From contig OZ243949.1 of assembly GCA_965214305.1 (NCBI GenBank), positions 1,488,001 through 1,552,000 of the forward strand: a DNA stretch of 64,000 nucleotides. Direction: 5' to 3'. The notes under the pieces were generated by a model, which saw nothing but the letters and a program-made list of their open reading frames with translations, had not been told where the DNA came from and did no database searches. The stretch comes from Azophilus sp965214305. GTDB lineage: Bacteria; Pseudomonadota; Gammaproteobacteria; Pseudomonadales; Azotimanducaceae. Position 1 is the stretch's first letter, and every line of letters starts with the position of its first letter. A program made the position numbers and the translations under genes. This document shows positions 52,628 through 61,715 of the stretch, piece after piece.

Positions 52628-54262
52628 CTAGCCCGGCCGCCATGAATCACGCAGCGTGACGATACGATTGAAGGTTCCCGACAGTTTGTTGTCGCGACAA
52701 AAGTATCCGAGACGCTCGAACTGAAACCGCGTTTCCTCGCTATCCGCTATGGCCGGTTCGACGAAACCGTTGACCGTGCGCAACGAGTCCGGGTTCAGAT
52801 CGTCCATGAAGGAAGCGGCGTTCGGGTTTGGAACGCGACACAGCCGGTCGTACAGCCGCACTCGCACCGGCACCGCGCTCGTGGCCGCCACCCAATGAAT
52901 CACGCCCGCCGGCTTGATGCCGCTCTTGTCGCTGCCGCTTTTGGATTCGGGGATGTAGGTACAGAGCAGTTCACGAACCTCGCCTTGGGCATCAGTCACC
53001 AGATCGTCGCAGCGCAGGATATAGGCATAACGCAGGCGCACATGGACGCCCGGCGCAAAGCGCTTCCACTTAGGCGGCGGAGCGAACGAAAAATCGTCCT
53101 GCTCGATATACAGTTCCCGGCCGAAGGCCAGGTTGCGCGAGCCAAGCTCGGGACGTTGCGAATGCCAGGGGCCCGATAAGATCTCGCCGCCCCCCGAGTA
53201 GTTCGTTATGCGCACCTTGATGGGACGCAACACGGCCATGCCCCTGGGCGCGGCGGCCTCAAGATGCGAGCGAATGCAAAACTCCAGCAACTCCATTTTC
53301 TGCTTGCTGTCTTGCTTGGTAACGCCCACGCGACGGCAGAAATCGCGAATGGCGGCCGGCGTCACCCCGCGACGGCGCAGGCCCGCCAGCGTCGGCATAC
53401 GGGGATCATCCCAGCCATCAACGCGGCCCTCGTCCACCAACCGCTGCAACAGGCGTTTGCTCATCAGGGTGTATTCAAGCCCAAGCCGGGCGAACTCGAT
53501 CTGTGGCGGATGGAAATTAAAGTTGGTGTTGTCCAAAACCCAGTCGTAAAGCGGGCGGTGGTCTTCAAACTCCAGGGTGCAGATGGAATGGGTAATACCT
53601 TCGAGCGCATCGCAAATGCAATGGGTGAAGTCGTAGGTGGGGTAGATCACCCAGGCATCGCCGGTGCGCTGGTGCGGCGTATGACGAATACGATACAGCA
53701 CCGGATCGCGCATATTGATGTTGGGCGAGGCCATGTCGATCTTGGCGCGCAGCACATGGGCACCATCGGGAAACTCGCCCTGGCGCATGCGCTCCAGCAA
53801 ATCCAGATTCTCTTTGATGGAGCGCTCGCGGTAGGGGCTATCGGTGCCCGCTTGCGTCAGGGTGCCGCGGGTTGCGCGGATCTCCTGTTGCGACAGGCTG
53901 CACACATAGGCCTTGCCATCGCGCACCAAGCCCACCGCCGCCTCGTAGAGCGGCTCAAAGTAGTCGGAGGCGAACGTCAAGCGATCCTGCCAGTCAAACC
54001 CCAACCAGGCGACGTCCCGCTCAATGGCCGCCACATACTCCTCGTTTTCCCGAAGCGGGTTGGTGTCGTCGAAACGCAGAAAAGTGCAGCCGCCGAATTC
54101 CCGGGCAACACCGAAATTCAGGCAAATGCTCTTGGCATGGCCGATGTGCAGGTAGCCATTGGGTTCCGGCGGGAAGCGGGTAACCACGGTACCCCGGACA
54201 ACACCGTCCGCCAGATCCCGCTCAATGCGTTGTCGAATAAAGTCTGTGGAAGTTTCCGTCAT
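52628..54262 (-). CDS. glnS: Glutaminyl-tRNA synthetase
   Basis: A 544-residue class I synthetase that charges tRNA-Gln. HIGH motif: RFPPEPNGYLHIGHAKSIC. KMSKS-like motif: EYTLMSKRLLQRLV. The glutamine-specific LRFDDTNPLRENEEYVAAIE and the C-terminal beta-barrel anticodon domains (VRITNYSG to GTFNRIVTLRDSW) are present. It is typical of gammaproteobacterial GlnRS. The stop codon is the CTAG beside a family B element, and the last residues (RPG) may have been changed by that insertion. Confidence 0.97.
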   Translation of the reverse strand: MTETSTDFIRQRIERDLADGVVRGTVVTRFPPEPNGYLHIGHAKSICLNFGVAREFGGCTFLRFDDTNPLRENEEYVAAIERDVAWLGFDWQDRLTFASDYFEPLYEAAVGLVRDGKAYVCSLSQQEIRATRGTLTQAGTDSPYRERSIKENLDLLERMRQGEFPDGAHVLRAKIDMASPNINMRDPVLYRIRHTPHQRTGDAWVIYPTYDFTHCICDALEGITHSICTLEFEDHRPLYDWVLDNTNFNFHPPQIEFARLGLEYTLMSKRLLQRLVDEGRVDGWDDPRMPTLAGLRRRGVTPAAIRDFCRRVGVTKQDSKQKMELLEFCIRSHLEAAAPRGMAVLRPIKVRITNYSGGGEILSGPWHSQRPELGSRNLAFGRELYIEQDDFSFAPPPKWKRFAPGVHVRLRYAYILRCDDLVTDAQGEVRELLCTYIPESKSGSDKSGIKPAGVIHWVAATSAVPVRVRLYDRLCRVPNPNAASFMDDLNPDSLRTVNGFVEPAIADSEETRFQFERLGYFCRDNKLSGTFNRIVTLRDSWRPG

Positions 54263-54297
54263 CTATCGCGCTCGCTGGCGATTGGTAGGCTTAACCC

Positions 54298-54344
54298 GGG
54301 AGCCCCTGCCCGCGGAAGTCGCGGCCGCAAAGCATAACCTGTTT
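54298..54344. repeat. Family B end fragment
   Basis: GGGAGCCCCTGCCCGCGGAA is followed by GTCGCGGCCGCAAAGC, one arm only. It lies between glnS and the transglutaminase gene. Confidence 0.55.
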
Positions 54345-54356
54345 TGAACCTCTACA

Positions 54357-55880
54357 ATGACAGCCTTCGGGGCAGGCGTGGGGAACGTCTTGGTGATTCG
54401 CCTTCTATGCGGCCTGATGGCGCTGCTTCTGATCGCGCTCTACGCCCTCTGGCTAGCTGCGGCGCAACCCACTGAAGTCCGAATGGCGCTGCGCATGGAG
54501 GGCGAACGCTGGTATCGCCTGACGATGGAAGGTGCCCAGATCGGTTATGTGCATACCCGCTCCTGGCGAGACACCCGCGGCGATTGGCGGTTCGAGACGC
54601 TGACACACTTTTCGCTGAACCGCGAAGCCCCCGTTAGCATCAGCGACCGGCTGGTTTTCCAGGCCGCACCGCCCTATCTCCTGAAGGCGGCGGAGCACTG
54701 GAATCGCCGCGGCACCGCCGCACCCGAGGGCGTTGTTCTGGCCCGCGACGGAGGCATCGCCAGCGCCACTTTCGTGCGCGGTACCGATGTTGAAACGCGC
54801 CGCGTCGACTGGACCTATCTGTTGCGCGAATATCTTGGGCTAGAAGGTTGGCTCGCCGCGGAACAACCCGAGCCGGGGGGCCGATTCATCGCCAGAATGC
54901 TCGATTTCGACCAGGGCAAGCCCGTCAAGCGCCGGTTTCGGGTATTGGAGAAGAACGCCACCGGCTACCGTATCGAAAGCCGCGCGCCATTGCGGGCAAC
55001 GACGCTCCAGCTCGACGAATTCCTGGTGCCGCTTGAGCTTTCCATGGCCGGGGTCTTCCTGGTCTCCCGCGCATCGCGTAAAGAGGCGCTCGCGGCCCGC
55101 ACGCCGCTGCATCTGAGCAGCTACGGCATCGCGCTAGACCGACGCCTAGCCAACCCGGCCCAAATCGAACAGCTCCAGCTTGTCGGCGGCCAAGGCCGAG
55201 ACCTAGGCCGAATTTGGCCGCGAGCGCGACGCGACGCGGGCGGATGGCGTCTGACGATGCAAGCCAACCCGATAACAGACACCGGGGTGCCGGCCGAGGC
55301 GCTATCGGAAACCCTACATTACCCAATCGCCCATGCGCAGGTGATACGGCTTGCCCGAGAGGCCGTCAGCGGTAGTACAGACCACAATGAGCAGCTATCC
55401 CGGCTGGTTAATTTCGTACACAACTACATCGCTTATCGTCCGCGGGGACCCGAACGCACCGTTTTGGAAACGATTATGGAGCGCAACGGCGATTGCACCG
55501 AGTACGCGAACCTGCTGACCACCCTAGCCCGCTCCCTCGGCCTGCCGGCGCGAACGGTGATGGGGTTGGCCTACAGCGAGAGCCGCCACTTACAATCCGG
55601 TGTCGCAATCGCCGCATACGACCGGCGGTTTGCGGGAGACGGCCCGGTATCCGATGCCAACTCAGGCTATGGGCCCCAGCCCAGGTTGGCTTTCCATGCT
55701 TGGAACGAAGTAGCCTTGGATGGCGTTTGGCGGGCGGTTGATCCCACTTGGAATCAGAGACGCGCCGACGCCACCCATCTCCCCATGCCCGACAATCAGG
55801 CGGCGCTGCTGCAATCCATGCAGCGGTCGAAACCGTTACGGTTCAGGGTGGCCGAGGTTCGCTATGTCACGGATGGCTGA
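54357..55880 (+). CDS. Transglutaminase-like protein with N-terminal membrane anchor
   Basis: A 507-residue protein. One N-terminal helix (VIRLLCGLMALLLIALYALW) anchors it or acts as a signal. The C-terminal transglutaminase-like domain (about residues 325-475) has the Cys-His-Asp triad: RNGDCTEYANLLTTLARSLG, AFHAWNEVALDGVW and RAVDPTWNQ. The middle part (about 50-320) is a beta-rich region of unknown role. It would act in the periplasm as a protease or amidase-like enzyme. It is convergent with the DUF523 gene, overlapping by 14 bp. Confidence 0.85.
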   Translation: MTAFGAGVGNVLVIRLLCGLMALLLIALYALWLAAAQPTEVRMALRMEGERWYRLTMEGAQIGYVHTRSWRDTRGDWRFETLTHFSLNREAPVSISDRLVFQAAPPYLLKAAEHWNRRGTAAPEGVVLARDGGIASATFVRGTDVETRRVDWTYLLREYLGLEGWLAAEQPEPGGRFIARMLDFDQGKPVKRRFRVLEKNATGYRIESRAPLRATTLQLDEFLVPLELSMAGVFLVSRASRKEALAARTPLHLSSYGIALDRRLANPAQIEQLQLVGGQGRDLGRIWPRARRDAGGWRLTMQANPITDTGVPAEALSETLHYPIAHAQVIRLAREAVSGSTDHNEQLSRLVNFVHNYIAYRPRGPERTVLETIMERNGDCTEYANLLTTLARSLGLPARTVMGLAYSESRHLQSGVAIAAYDRRFAGDGPVSDANSGYGPQPRLAFHAWNEVALDGVWRAVDPTWNQRRADATHLPMPDNQAALLQSMQRSKPLRFRVAEVRYVTDG

Positions 55881-56937
55881 GCGGTCGCATATTCGCCCTT
55901 TGCTTTCTCCTAGGCGCCTCTGCCTGCGGAATTCGGGGCCGCAGATAAATTTGTTTGGCCAGATAGGGTTGCGGATGCCTTTGCAAATGGCGCAAAAGTA
56001 AAGTGTGCGGCGCCGTCAAAGGTGCATTGCCGCGCCGGTACTCGTCAATGAGCAGGGTCAATGCACGCCGCTCGAAATCGCTTAGGCAATCACTGAGATA
56101 GCCCTGCATATGCGAAAGCGCATTGGCATGGCCGCCGCGTGTGGCCGGTTTGCCCAAACCCGCCAACAGGCATCGCGCATACCGCTCGGCGAGTTGGGGA
56201 CGGGTTGTCGTGGCCGATCGCGCCGAGGCGTCGCCCCGTTGCGCATTCCCATGCGCCCGTTCCCGCCAGGTACCGAGCAACCGCCCCGCGCGCCGATAAT
56301 GTTCGACACTGTGGGCCATGAGCAAGTACTTATAGCGGCTGTGAAATTCGATGAGACCGGCAATCGTGGGATCGGTCTCGCAGAGGTTTCGCCAATGAGC
56401 GTAGGCAAAGACCCGGGCGATGAAGCTTTCGCGTATCCCGGCATCGAACAACCGTCCGTTTTCCTCGACGGGCAGCAACGGATGCTGCTCCAACAGGGTC
56501 CGCGCATAGCCGCCCCGCCCGGTGCGGTTTACCGGTTCACCACCGTCCGGTGCATAAACCGGCACGGAATAGAGCCCGCAGCTCGGCGAACGCTCCATGA
56601 AGACATAGCCGCGCACCGCATCAATCTGTGCGGCCTGGGAACGGGCAAATTCCGCCAGTTGCTCTGTAACATCCAAGCTCGCATCGCGCACACCCAGCAC
56701 ACGAGGAGCATCCGGTGTGCTAACCAGTCGAATGGGCGGCCTTGGTACAGCCATGCCAATACCCACCTCCGGACAAATGGGCAGATGGGAAAACAAGCCG
56801 TCCAGGGCTTCATGCGGGAAAGACGACCGGGCATCGCTGCCGTCGTAGCGCACCGCCCTACCCGTCAGACAGGCACTGATGGCAATAGGTACCGGGGGGT
56901 TCGGCGGTTCCCCGACAATGCGTTCAGTACGCGCCAT
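55867..56937 (-). CDS. DUF523/DUF1722 protein (YbgA-like fusion)
   Basis: A 356-residue protein. Residues about 15-160 are DUF523: AISACLTGRAVRYDGSDARS, LPICPEVGIGMAVPRPPIRL and MERSPSCGLYSVPVY, with conserved cysteines. Residues about 185-320 are DUF1722: ARVFAYAHWRNLCETDPTIA, KYLLMAHSVEHYRRAGRLLG. Function is unknown; the two domains are often found together. The C-terminal tail RIPQAEAPRR is encoded by a family B end read through in an open frame, which adds residues not expected in the family. Confidence 0.85.
   Translation of the reverse strand: MARTERIVGEPPNPPVPIAISACLTGRAVRYDGSDARSSFPHEALDGLFSHLPICPEVGIGMAVPRPPIRLVSTPDAPRVLGVRDASLDVTEQLAEFARSQAAQIDAVRGYVFMERSPSCGLYSVPVYAPDGGEPVNRTGRGGYARTLLEQHPLLPVEENGRLFDAGIRESFIARVFAYAHWRNLCETDPTIAGLIEFHSRYKYLLMAHSVEHYRRAGRLLGTWRERAHGNAQRGDASARSATTTRPQLAERYARCLLAGLGKPATRGGHANALSHMQGYLSDCLSDFERRALTLLIDEYRRGNAPLTAPHTLLLRHLQRHPQPYLAKQIYLRPRIPQAEAPRRKQRANMRPLSHP
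55910..55946. repeat. Family B end fragment inside a coding region
   Basis: CTAG is followed by GCGCCTCTGCCTGCGGAATT and CGGGGCCGCAG. It lies within the last codons of the DUF523/DUF1722 gene, downstream of the convergent transglutaminase gene. Confidence 0.6.
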
Positions 56938-56949
56938 GCTTTAGAGCAA

Positions 56950-57545
56950 TCACTGTGGTGTCGCGATGAAATCCCAAGCGGCATCGGCACCAAGCTTGGC
57001 AATGGCCGTCCCGAGTTTGCGCTGCCAGTAAACCTCGCCGCCGTATTCTTCGCGCCAAGCCCAAAGGCGGCGGGTGAAGTGGTGCAACTCGTGTTCGTAA
57101 GTGAAGCCGATGGCGCCATGCACCTGATGGATGGCCTCAACGACCGAGCCGGTCGCCTCTCCAACCCGGCTTTTGGCAGCGGCTACCTCCAACTCGAACC
57201 GTTCGTTACCGATCGCATCAATGGCCGCGTCCGTGGCGCGAACAGCGGCGGCCGTCTCGGCGGCGGCGGCCAACATCTGTTGAATAGCTTGGAAACGGGC
57301 GATGGGTCGGCCGAATTGCTCCCGTTCGCCAGCGTAGCGCAAACCCAATTCAAGCACCCGCTCCAAGGCGCCCGTGCTCGCCGCCACGCGCGCCAAGGCC
57401 AGCAAAGCGAATACCGGCTCATCCGTCGGCAATGCTTCCACAGCTTCCACGACAACCCGGTCCCGGGCTTCGCCCGCCATGTTGACGCCTTCCGTGACCT
57501 CGGCTGGATGGGCGACAAACAACTCAGATGATGAATTGGGATAGG
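56950..57545 (-). pseudogene. Acyl-CoA dehydrogenase, C-terminal half
   Basis: It encodes the end of a beta domain (SSSELFVAHPAEVTEGVNMA, GEARDRVVVE) and the whole C-terminal helical domain of a short acyl-CoA dehydrogenase (LRYAGEREQFGRPIARFQAI, EAIHQVHGAIGFTYEHELHH). The N-terminal half is missing. An in-frame start is possible in the preceding stretch, so a fragment may be made. It directly follows, and overlaps in another frame, the N-terminal half of a different dehydrogenase. Confidence 0.75.
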
Positions 57546-58102
57546 CCGGCATGACGGTTCTCGCTTGGCGCGGCTGTGCGCACCAGCGCAATCATGTAGT
57601 GGTTGCGATGGGCACCCGAAGTCCACAATTTGGTGCCATTCAGCAACCAGCCGCCATCGACCGCTTGCGCTGCGGTGCGTACCGAAGCGAGGTCGGAACC
57701 CGTGTTGGGCTCGCTCATGCCGATGGAGAAAAAGCAGCGCCCCTTGACGATTTGCGGCAGATATTCCCGGCGTTGGGCTTCGCTGCCGAAACGCAAAAGC
57801 AAGGGGCCACTTTGGCGGTCGGCAATCCAATGGGCGCTCACCGGGGCACCAGCCGCCAGCAATTCCTCCGTCACCACATAGCGCTCGAAAAAACTGCGCC
57901 CGCCGCCGCCGTAGGTTTCGGGCCAGGTCATACCAATCCAGCCCCGCTCGCCGAGACGCGCGGAGAACGCCAGATCGTGGCCGGAACCAAAATCCGAGTT
58001 GGGCCGGGGAAGATCGCCCTGGTAGTCCCCGACAAAGGCCCGGACTTGCGGGCGTAGGGCCTCGGCGGCATCGGGTAGGGTGACCCGGTCAAATCGCAAC
58101 AC
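57524..58102 (-). pseudogene. Acyl-CoA dehydrogenase, N-terminal half
   Basis: The GTG at 58102 with GGGAG 7 nt upstream starts a normal acyl-CoA dehydrogenase: MTWPETYGGGGRSFFERYVV, FFSIGMSEPNTGSDLASVRT and NGTKLWTSGAHRNHYMIALV. The frame then stops at LSQFII, where family members continue for some 200 residues. FAD and substrate contacts from the first half are present, but the C-terminal helical domain is lost. Probably not functional. Confidence 0.78.
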
Positions 58103-58288
58103 GCGCTGCTCCCGTCGCTATTGGCTTGCTCTGAATGGGGCCACTCTAATCGCAGCTTGACGATTGACGCAATCGGCATGAGACGAAATTTGCTGGGATG
58201 GGCGGGCTAACAGCGTGCGTCAATCAACGGTAGTGTCGCAGTTTGAATTTTTCGCCCATGAACACCCAAGAAAGGCTGCGGGCACAGT

Positions 58289-58699
58289 TCAGGCCGCAAT
58301 CACGTTAATTAATACCTCCCGATTATCCCGATGATGGCGGTGCTCCCACAGGAAAATGCCCTGCCAGACACCAAAGGCCAGTTCACCGTCGATGATAGGA
58401 ATCGACAAGCTCGTTGCGGTCAACGCCGACTTAATGTGGGCGGGCATGTCGTCGGAGCCCTCGGCGGTATGGGTGTAGAGACGCTCGTCCTCGGGAACCA
58501 AGCGGTTCAGCCAATGCGACAGGTCCGCCAACACCGCCTCATCCGCATTCTCCTGAATAACGAGACTAGCGGAAGTGTGCCGGATAAAGAGCGTGACCAA
58601 GCCGTCCGCAACGCCGGTCTGCGTAACCAAATCACGGACCTGGCGGGTGATTTCGTGCAGACCCTGGCGTCCGGTGGGCACGGTCAGGCTTAGGTTCAT
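58289..58699 (-). CDS. YjbQ/UPF0047 family protein
   Basis: A 136-residue protein of the YjbQ family, some members of which have weak thiamin-phosphate synthase activity. Typical blocks: LVTLFIRHTSASLVIQENAD (TSASL), HTAEGSDDMPAHIKSAL, and IDGELAFGVWQGIFLWEHR with the C-terminal histidine-rich REV end. Conserved His residues in TLFIRHTSA and DDMPAHIK would bind metal. It is full length. The physiological role is uncertain. Confidence 0.88.
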   Translation of the reverse strand: MNLSLTVPTGRQGLHEITRQVRDLVTQTGVADGLVTLFIRHTSASLVIQENADEAVLADLSHWLNRLVPEDERLYTHTAEGSDDMPAHIKSALTATSLSIPIIDGELAFGVWQGIFLWEHRHHRDNREVLINVIAA

Positions 58700-58771
58700 A
58701 ACGGGCGTCCAACAACCAAGCGCACGATTGTAACTTGCGACTTCAAATCACCGCTACGGGCGGGGTAAGTG

Positions 58772-58853
58772 GGTGGTGGCTCAGTTTGGCAAAGCTTCAT
58801 TACCGCAGCCCAAAGCGGGCGCGGTAATGGAGAATGGTCAAATTGAGCCCCTA
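58772..58853. repeat. Family A inverted-repeat element, copy 3
   Basis: Runs from GGTGGTGGCTCAGTTTGGCA through TACCGCAGCCCAAAGCGGGC to AATTGAGCCCCTAGC, about 82 bp, with one arm shortened. Its edge supplies the TAG stop of the transporter gene at 58851. Confidence 0.7.
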
Positions 58854-60206
58854 GCGGGCAGAGGCGATACCAAATTGTCGGAGGGTATCGCCCACCGTCG
58901 GCCGTCTGCCGCGGAAGCGTTCGTCACCGAGCAGGTAAGTGAACGCATAGCCCAGCCCAAGAATCAAAATGCCGATGAGAAAGCAGTAGATCACCGCCCG
59001 ATCCGGGTACCGATCCTTGAGCGAGCCCACATAGAGGGGGCCAAAGATGCCCGCCGCCGCCCAAGCGGTCAGCATGGCACCATAGATCGTCGACATGCTC
59101 TTGGTACCGAACACGTCAAGCACGAAGGAGGGCACCGTGGCGAAACCACCGCCAAAGCACAAAAGCACATAGCAAACCAGAATCGAGAAGACGATGGGGT
59201 CCCGCTCGGTCATCAGAATACCGAACACCAACAACTGACTGGCCAGCAGAATACGGAACACCCGCACACGGCCGAGACGGTCGGATAACAGCCCCCAAAA
59301 CAGCCGCCCCAGCCCATTGCACAGGGAACTCACGGCAATCAACGTGGCCCCGTATTCGGCAAGTTGCTCCGGCTCAAGCGTCGGATTGGTCAAACCCCAC
59401 ACGTCTTGCAGCAGCGGCGATTGAAAGCTGATCACCGCGATGCCGGCGGAAATATTGAAGAAAAAGACGAGCCACATGATGATGAACTCGGAAGAACGCA
59501 AGCAGGCGCGCACCGGCGCTTCTTCCGCCCTAGCCAACGCATCGGCAACAGCACCGAGCTCGGGCCGACCGCCGGGGATAAAGCCGGGCGGCGGATCTTT
59601 GAGCAGCAAGCTGCTCGGGATGAGAATAGCAGCGAACACCAGCCCCAACCAGATAAAGAGCTCGGGCAATTCGCCCCGGGTGTGCATCATCAACAGCGGC
59701 GCCAGGACCTTGCTGAGCAGCAGCGCACCGACGCCAAAGCCCATAACGACCACACCGGTGGCCAAGCCCTTGCGATCCGGAAACCACTTGGCCACCGTGG
59801 CCACCGGTGTTACATAGCCCAAGCCGATGCCGGCACCGCCGATCACCCCATAACCCAGATAAAACAACGGCAGAAAATCCAGATACAGGGCGACACCCCC
59901 AATCAAATAACCGCCCGAAAACATCAGGCTGCCGGTGAGCGCAAGTCGCCGCGCCCCCAATCTTGGCAGGGCGGCACCGGCCCAGGCCGCCGACAAGCCA
60001 AGGGAAAAGATCGTGATGCTGAACGCAAAGGCGGTTTCGGTAAAAGTCCAACCCAGTTGTCTTACCAATAGAGTTTGGAAATAGCTCCAGGCATAAACGG
60101 TGCCGAGACAAAGCTGCAGCATTGAACAAAGCAACGCCACCAGCAGACGCGGGGGGTTGTATCGATCAGCGAACACGGGCCACTCCATTTGTCGCGGTGT
60201 GTTCAT
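58851..60206 (-). CDS. MFS transporter, oxalate/formate antiporter (OFA) type
   Basis: A 451-residue inner-membrane carrier with 12 predicted helices. The N-terminal LLCSMLQLCLGTVYAWSYFQ and AKWFPDRKGLATGVVVMGFG fit the OFA family. SDRLGRVRVFRILLASQLLV is the MFS loop motif. It would exchange a small carboxylate across the membrane. The stop codon lies at the edge of family A copy 3. The neighbouring sensor fragment is 12 bp downstream of its start on the same strand, so the two could be co-transcribed. Confidence 0.85.
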   Translation of the reverse strand: MNTPRQMEWPVFADRYNPPRLLVALLCSMLQLCLGTVYAWSYFQTLLVRQLGWTFTETAFAFSITIFSLGLSAAWAGAALPRLGARRLALTGSLMFSGGYLIGGVALYLDFLPLFYLGYGVIGGAGIGLGYVTPVATVAKWFPDRKGLATGVVVMGFGVGALLLSKVLAPLLMMHTRGELPELFIWLGLVFAAILIPSSLLLKDPPPGFIPGGRPELGAVADALARAEEAPVRACLRSSEFIIMWLVFFFNISAGIAVISFQSPLLQDVWGLTNPTLEPEQLAEYGATLIAVSSLCNGLGRLFWGLLSDRLGRVRVFRILLASQLLVFGILMTERDPIVFSILVCYVLLCFGGGFATVPSFVLDVFGTKSMSTIYGAMLTAWAAAGIFGPLYVGSLKDRYPDRAVIYCFLIGILILGLGYAFTYLLGDERFRGRRPTVGDTLRQFGIASAR

Positions 60207-60218
60207 ACGCCTCGCCCA

Positions 60219-60938
60219 TCAGCCTTTAACCCCCAACGCCGACGCATCGCTGCCGTGTGCATGTTTAAACAAGCGCGCCAAGTGGCCCACTTCGTCGTCG
60301 CGATGCAATACGGGCGCATCCTCCCGGTCGGCCTCATCGCGCGCCAGCGCAACCGCATAGGCAAGCAATTCTCCCATCGGATTGGCGGCAAGATTCACCA
60401 ACCAGAACGCGGCGAATACGCCAACGACAAAAACCACCGATATGAGATATACCTGTTGGCCGATAGCGCGTTGAATCTTCAACGCGATCAGGCTCGTGTC
60501 CATACCGACATGCACTGCCCCGGCAACGCCCGCCAAGATCGGACTGGCCACCTCCACAAAATCGCCGAGACCGGGGATATTGCGCTCCACCGCCGCGTCG
60601 CCCGTGGGGCCACCGGTGAGTATCTCGTCGGGAATGCCGGGCACGAAGGTGTGCGCCAGGAACTCACCGCTTTCATCGGTAATGTAGACGTAGCGAATGC
60701 CTTGAATCTCAAGAAACTGATCAATGAGCGATTGCAGGGCGGACAGGTCGCGGTTGAGCAAAATGTCCACGCTCGCATCGGCAATCGTCTTGGCAATGCC
60801 CCGACTGTTGACCACATATTCCTCGGAAAGATGCGTGTCTACCGTGTACACACAAAGAACCGAGGTCGATAACCCAATCATGCCGAACAGCATGACCACG
60901 CCAAACAGCGTTTTTTTGAATAGCTTTTGAACCTTCAT
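60219..60938 (-). CDS. Cache-like sensor with HAMP but no output domain
   Basis: A 239-residue membrane protein. Helix 1 is about residues 8-30 (TLFGVVMLFGMIGLSTSVLC). A periplasmic sensor of about 120 residues has GIRYVYITDESGEFLAHTF, a PAS/Cache-like signature. Helix 2 (YLISVVFVVGVFAAFWLVN) is followed by a HAMP-like linker (NPMGELLAYAVALARDEADR, DDEVGHLARLFKHAH). The protein ends there, with no kinase, cyclase, GGDEF or chemotaxis domain. It may be truncated or act with a partner. The ATG at 60938 is preferred; the frame extends to 61004. Confidence 0.75.
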   Translation of the reverse strand: MKVQKLFKKTLFGVVMLFGMIGLSTSVLCVYTVDTHLSEEYVVNSRGIAKTIADASVDILLNRDLSALQSLIDQFLEIQGIRYVYITDESGEFLAHTFVPGIPDEILTGGPTGDAAVERNIPGLGDFVEVASPILAGVAGAVHVGMDTSLIALKIQRAIGQQVYLISVVFVVGVFAAFWLVNLAANPMGELLAYAVALARDEADREDAPVLHRDDEVGHLARLFKHAHGSDASALGVKG

Positions 60939-61068
60939 GTGGCGCCACCCCTGCCCTCGAAACCGCTTCCCATGCAAACCGGCGAAGACTGATCCGGCCA
61001 GCACAAACCAAGGCCAGAATGCCGCTCGGCCAAGGTAACGTCAATCTCTTGTGCCAGCTCCGCCGCAT

Positions 61069-61138
61069 GGTAGTGGCTCAGTTTCAATTTCCGCCGCCGC
61101 AGAGACCACGCCCGCGTTCGGCTCCGGTACAGTGCTAC
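61069..61138. repeat. Family A inverted-repeat element, copy 4 (partial)
   Basis: GGTAGTGGCTCAGTTTCAAT is followed by TTCCGCCGCCGCAGAGACC, the same as one arm of copies 1 and 2. The second arm is missing or too diverged to see. The remaining gap to 61304 shows no supported gene. Confidence 0.65.
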
Positions 61139-61304
61139 GTGCGCGACTCGGTGCCAACGACGCCGCCTACCAGTTTGACCGGATGCTGATCTTGATGCCG
61201 TGTTCGGGGGCTTTGCCGTTGTTTTCCTTGCGCGTAACGAGAGGTGCGCGTAGCGAGAAGTTCGATACCGAGCTTGCGGCGGTTATTGGTGGGCTCCACC
61301 CGCA

Positions 61305-61658
61305 TTACCCAAGCAACCTGAGCAAAGCAGCCAAAATACCGGTCTGCGCGATCAAAGCACCAAATAACCATTTGATCAGTTCGGACTTGAGCGTCGCGAT
61401 ATCGGCTTTGGTTTCCTGCCGAAGACCCTCGATGTCGGCCTTGGTTTCCTGTCGAAGACGCTCAATGTCGGCCTTGAGCCCGAAGATGTCGGCCTTGGTT
61501 TCCTGTCGAAGACGCTCAATGTCGATCTTAGTGGCGAGGTTGGCGTTGAGCAGTGAAACCTGTTCCTCGGCCAAGATTTCGGCCTGCTTTTCAGTGAAAC
61601 CACCGTCCGTCAGCCGCTTGACGAAGCGGTGGGTATCGAAGGCAATTGCGTCACTCAT
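61305..61658 (-). CDS. DUF1640-like coiled-coil protein
   Basis: A 117-residue protein. The N-terminus (FDTHRFVKRLTDGGFTEKQA, EILAEEQ) and a C-terminal membrane helix (LIKWLFGALIAQTGILAALL) match the DUF1640/CCDC90 layout of a small membrane-anchored coiled coil. The middle has three copies of RQETKADI with IERL or IEGL before them, a heptad-like array that differs in copy number between relatives. Function is unknown. DNA in the array is nearly identical between units. Confidence 0.75.
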   Translation of the reverse strand: MSDAIAFDTHRFVKRLTDGGFTEKQAEILAEEQVSLLNANLATKIDIERLRQETKADIFGLKADIERLRQETKADIEGLRQETKADIATLKSELIKWLFGALIAQTGILAALLRLLG

Positions 61659-61715
61659 GGGAAGATTCTACGCTCATTTTCGCGGCCAATCACCCTCATG
61701 CATGAATGGGTCGGG

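Noticed and set aside
61139..61304. Minus-strand frame between family A copy 4 and the DUF1640 gene
   Set aside because: Low-complexity basic residues, no family resemblance and no start signal.
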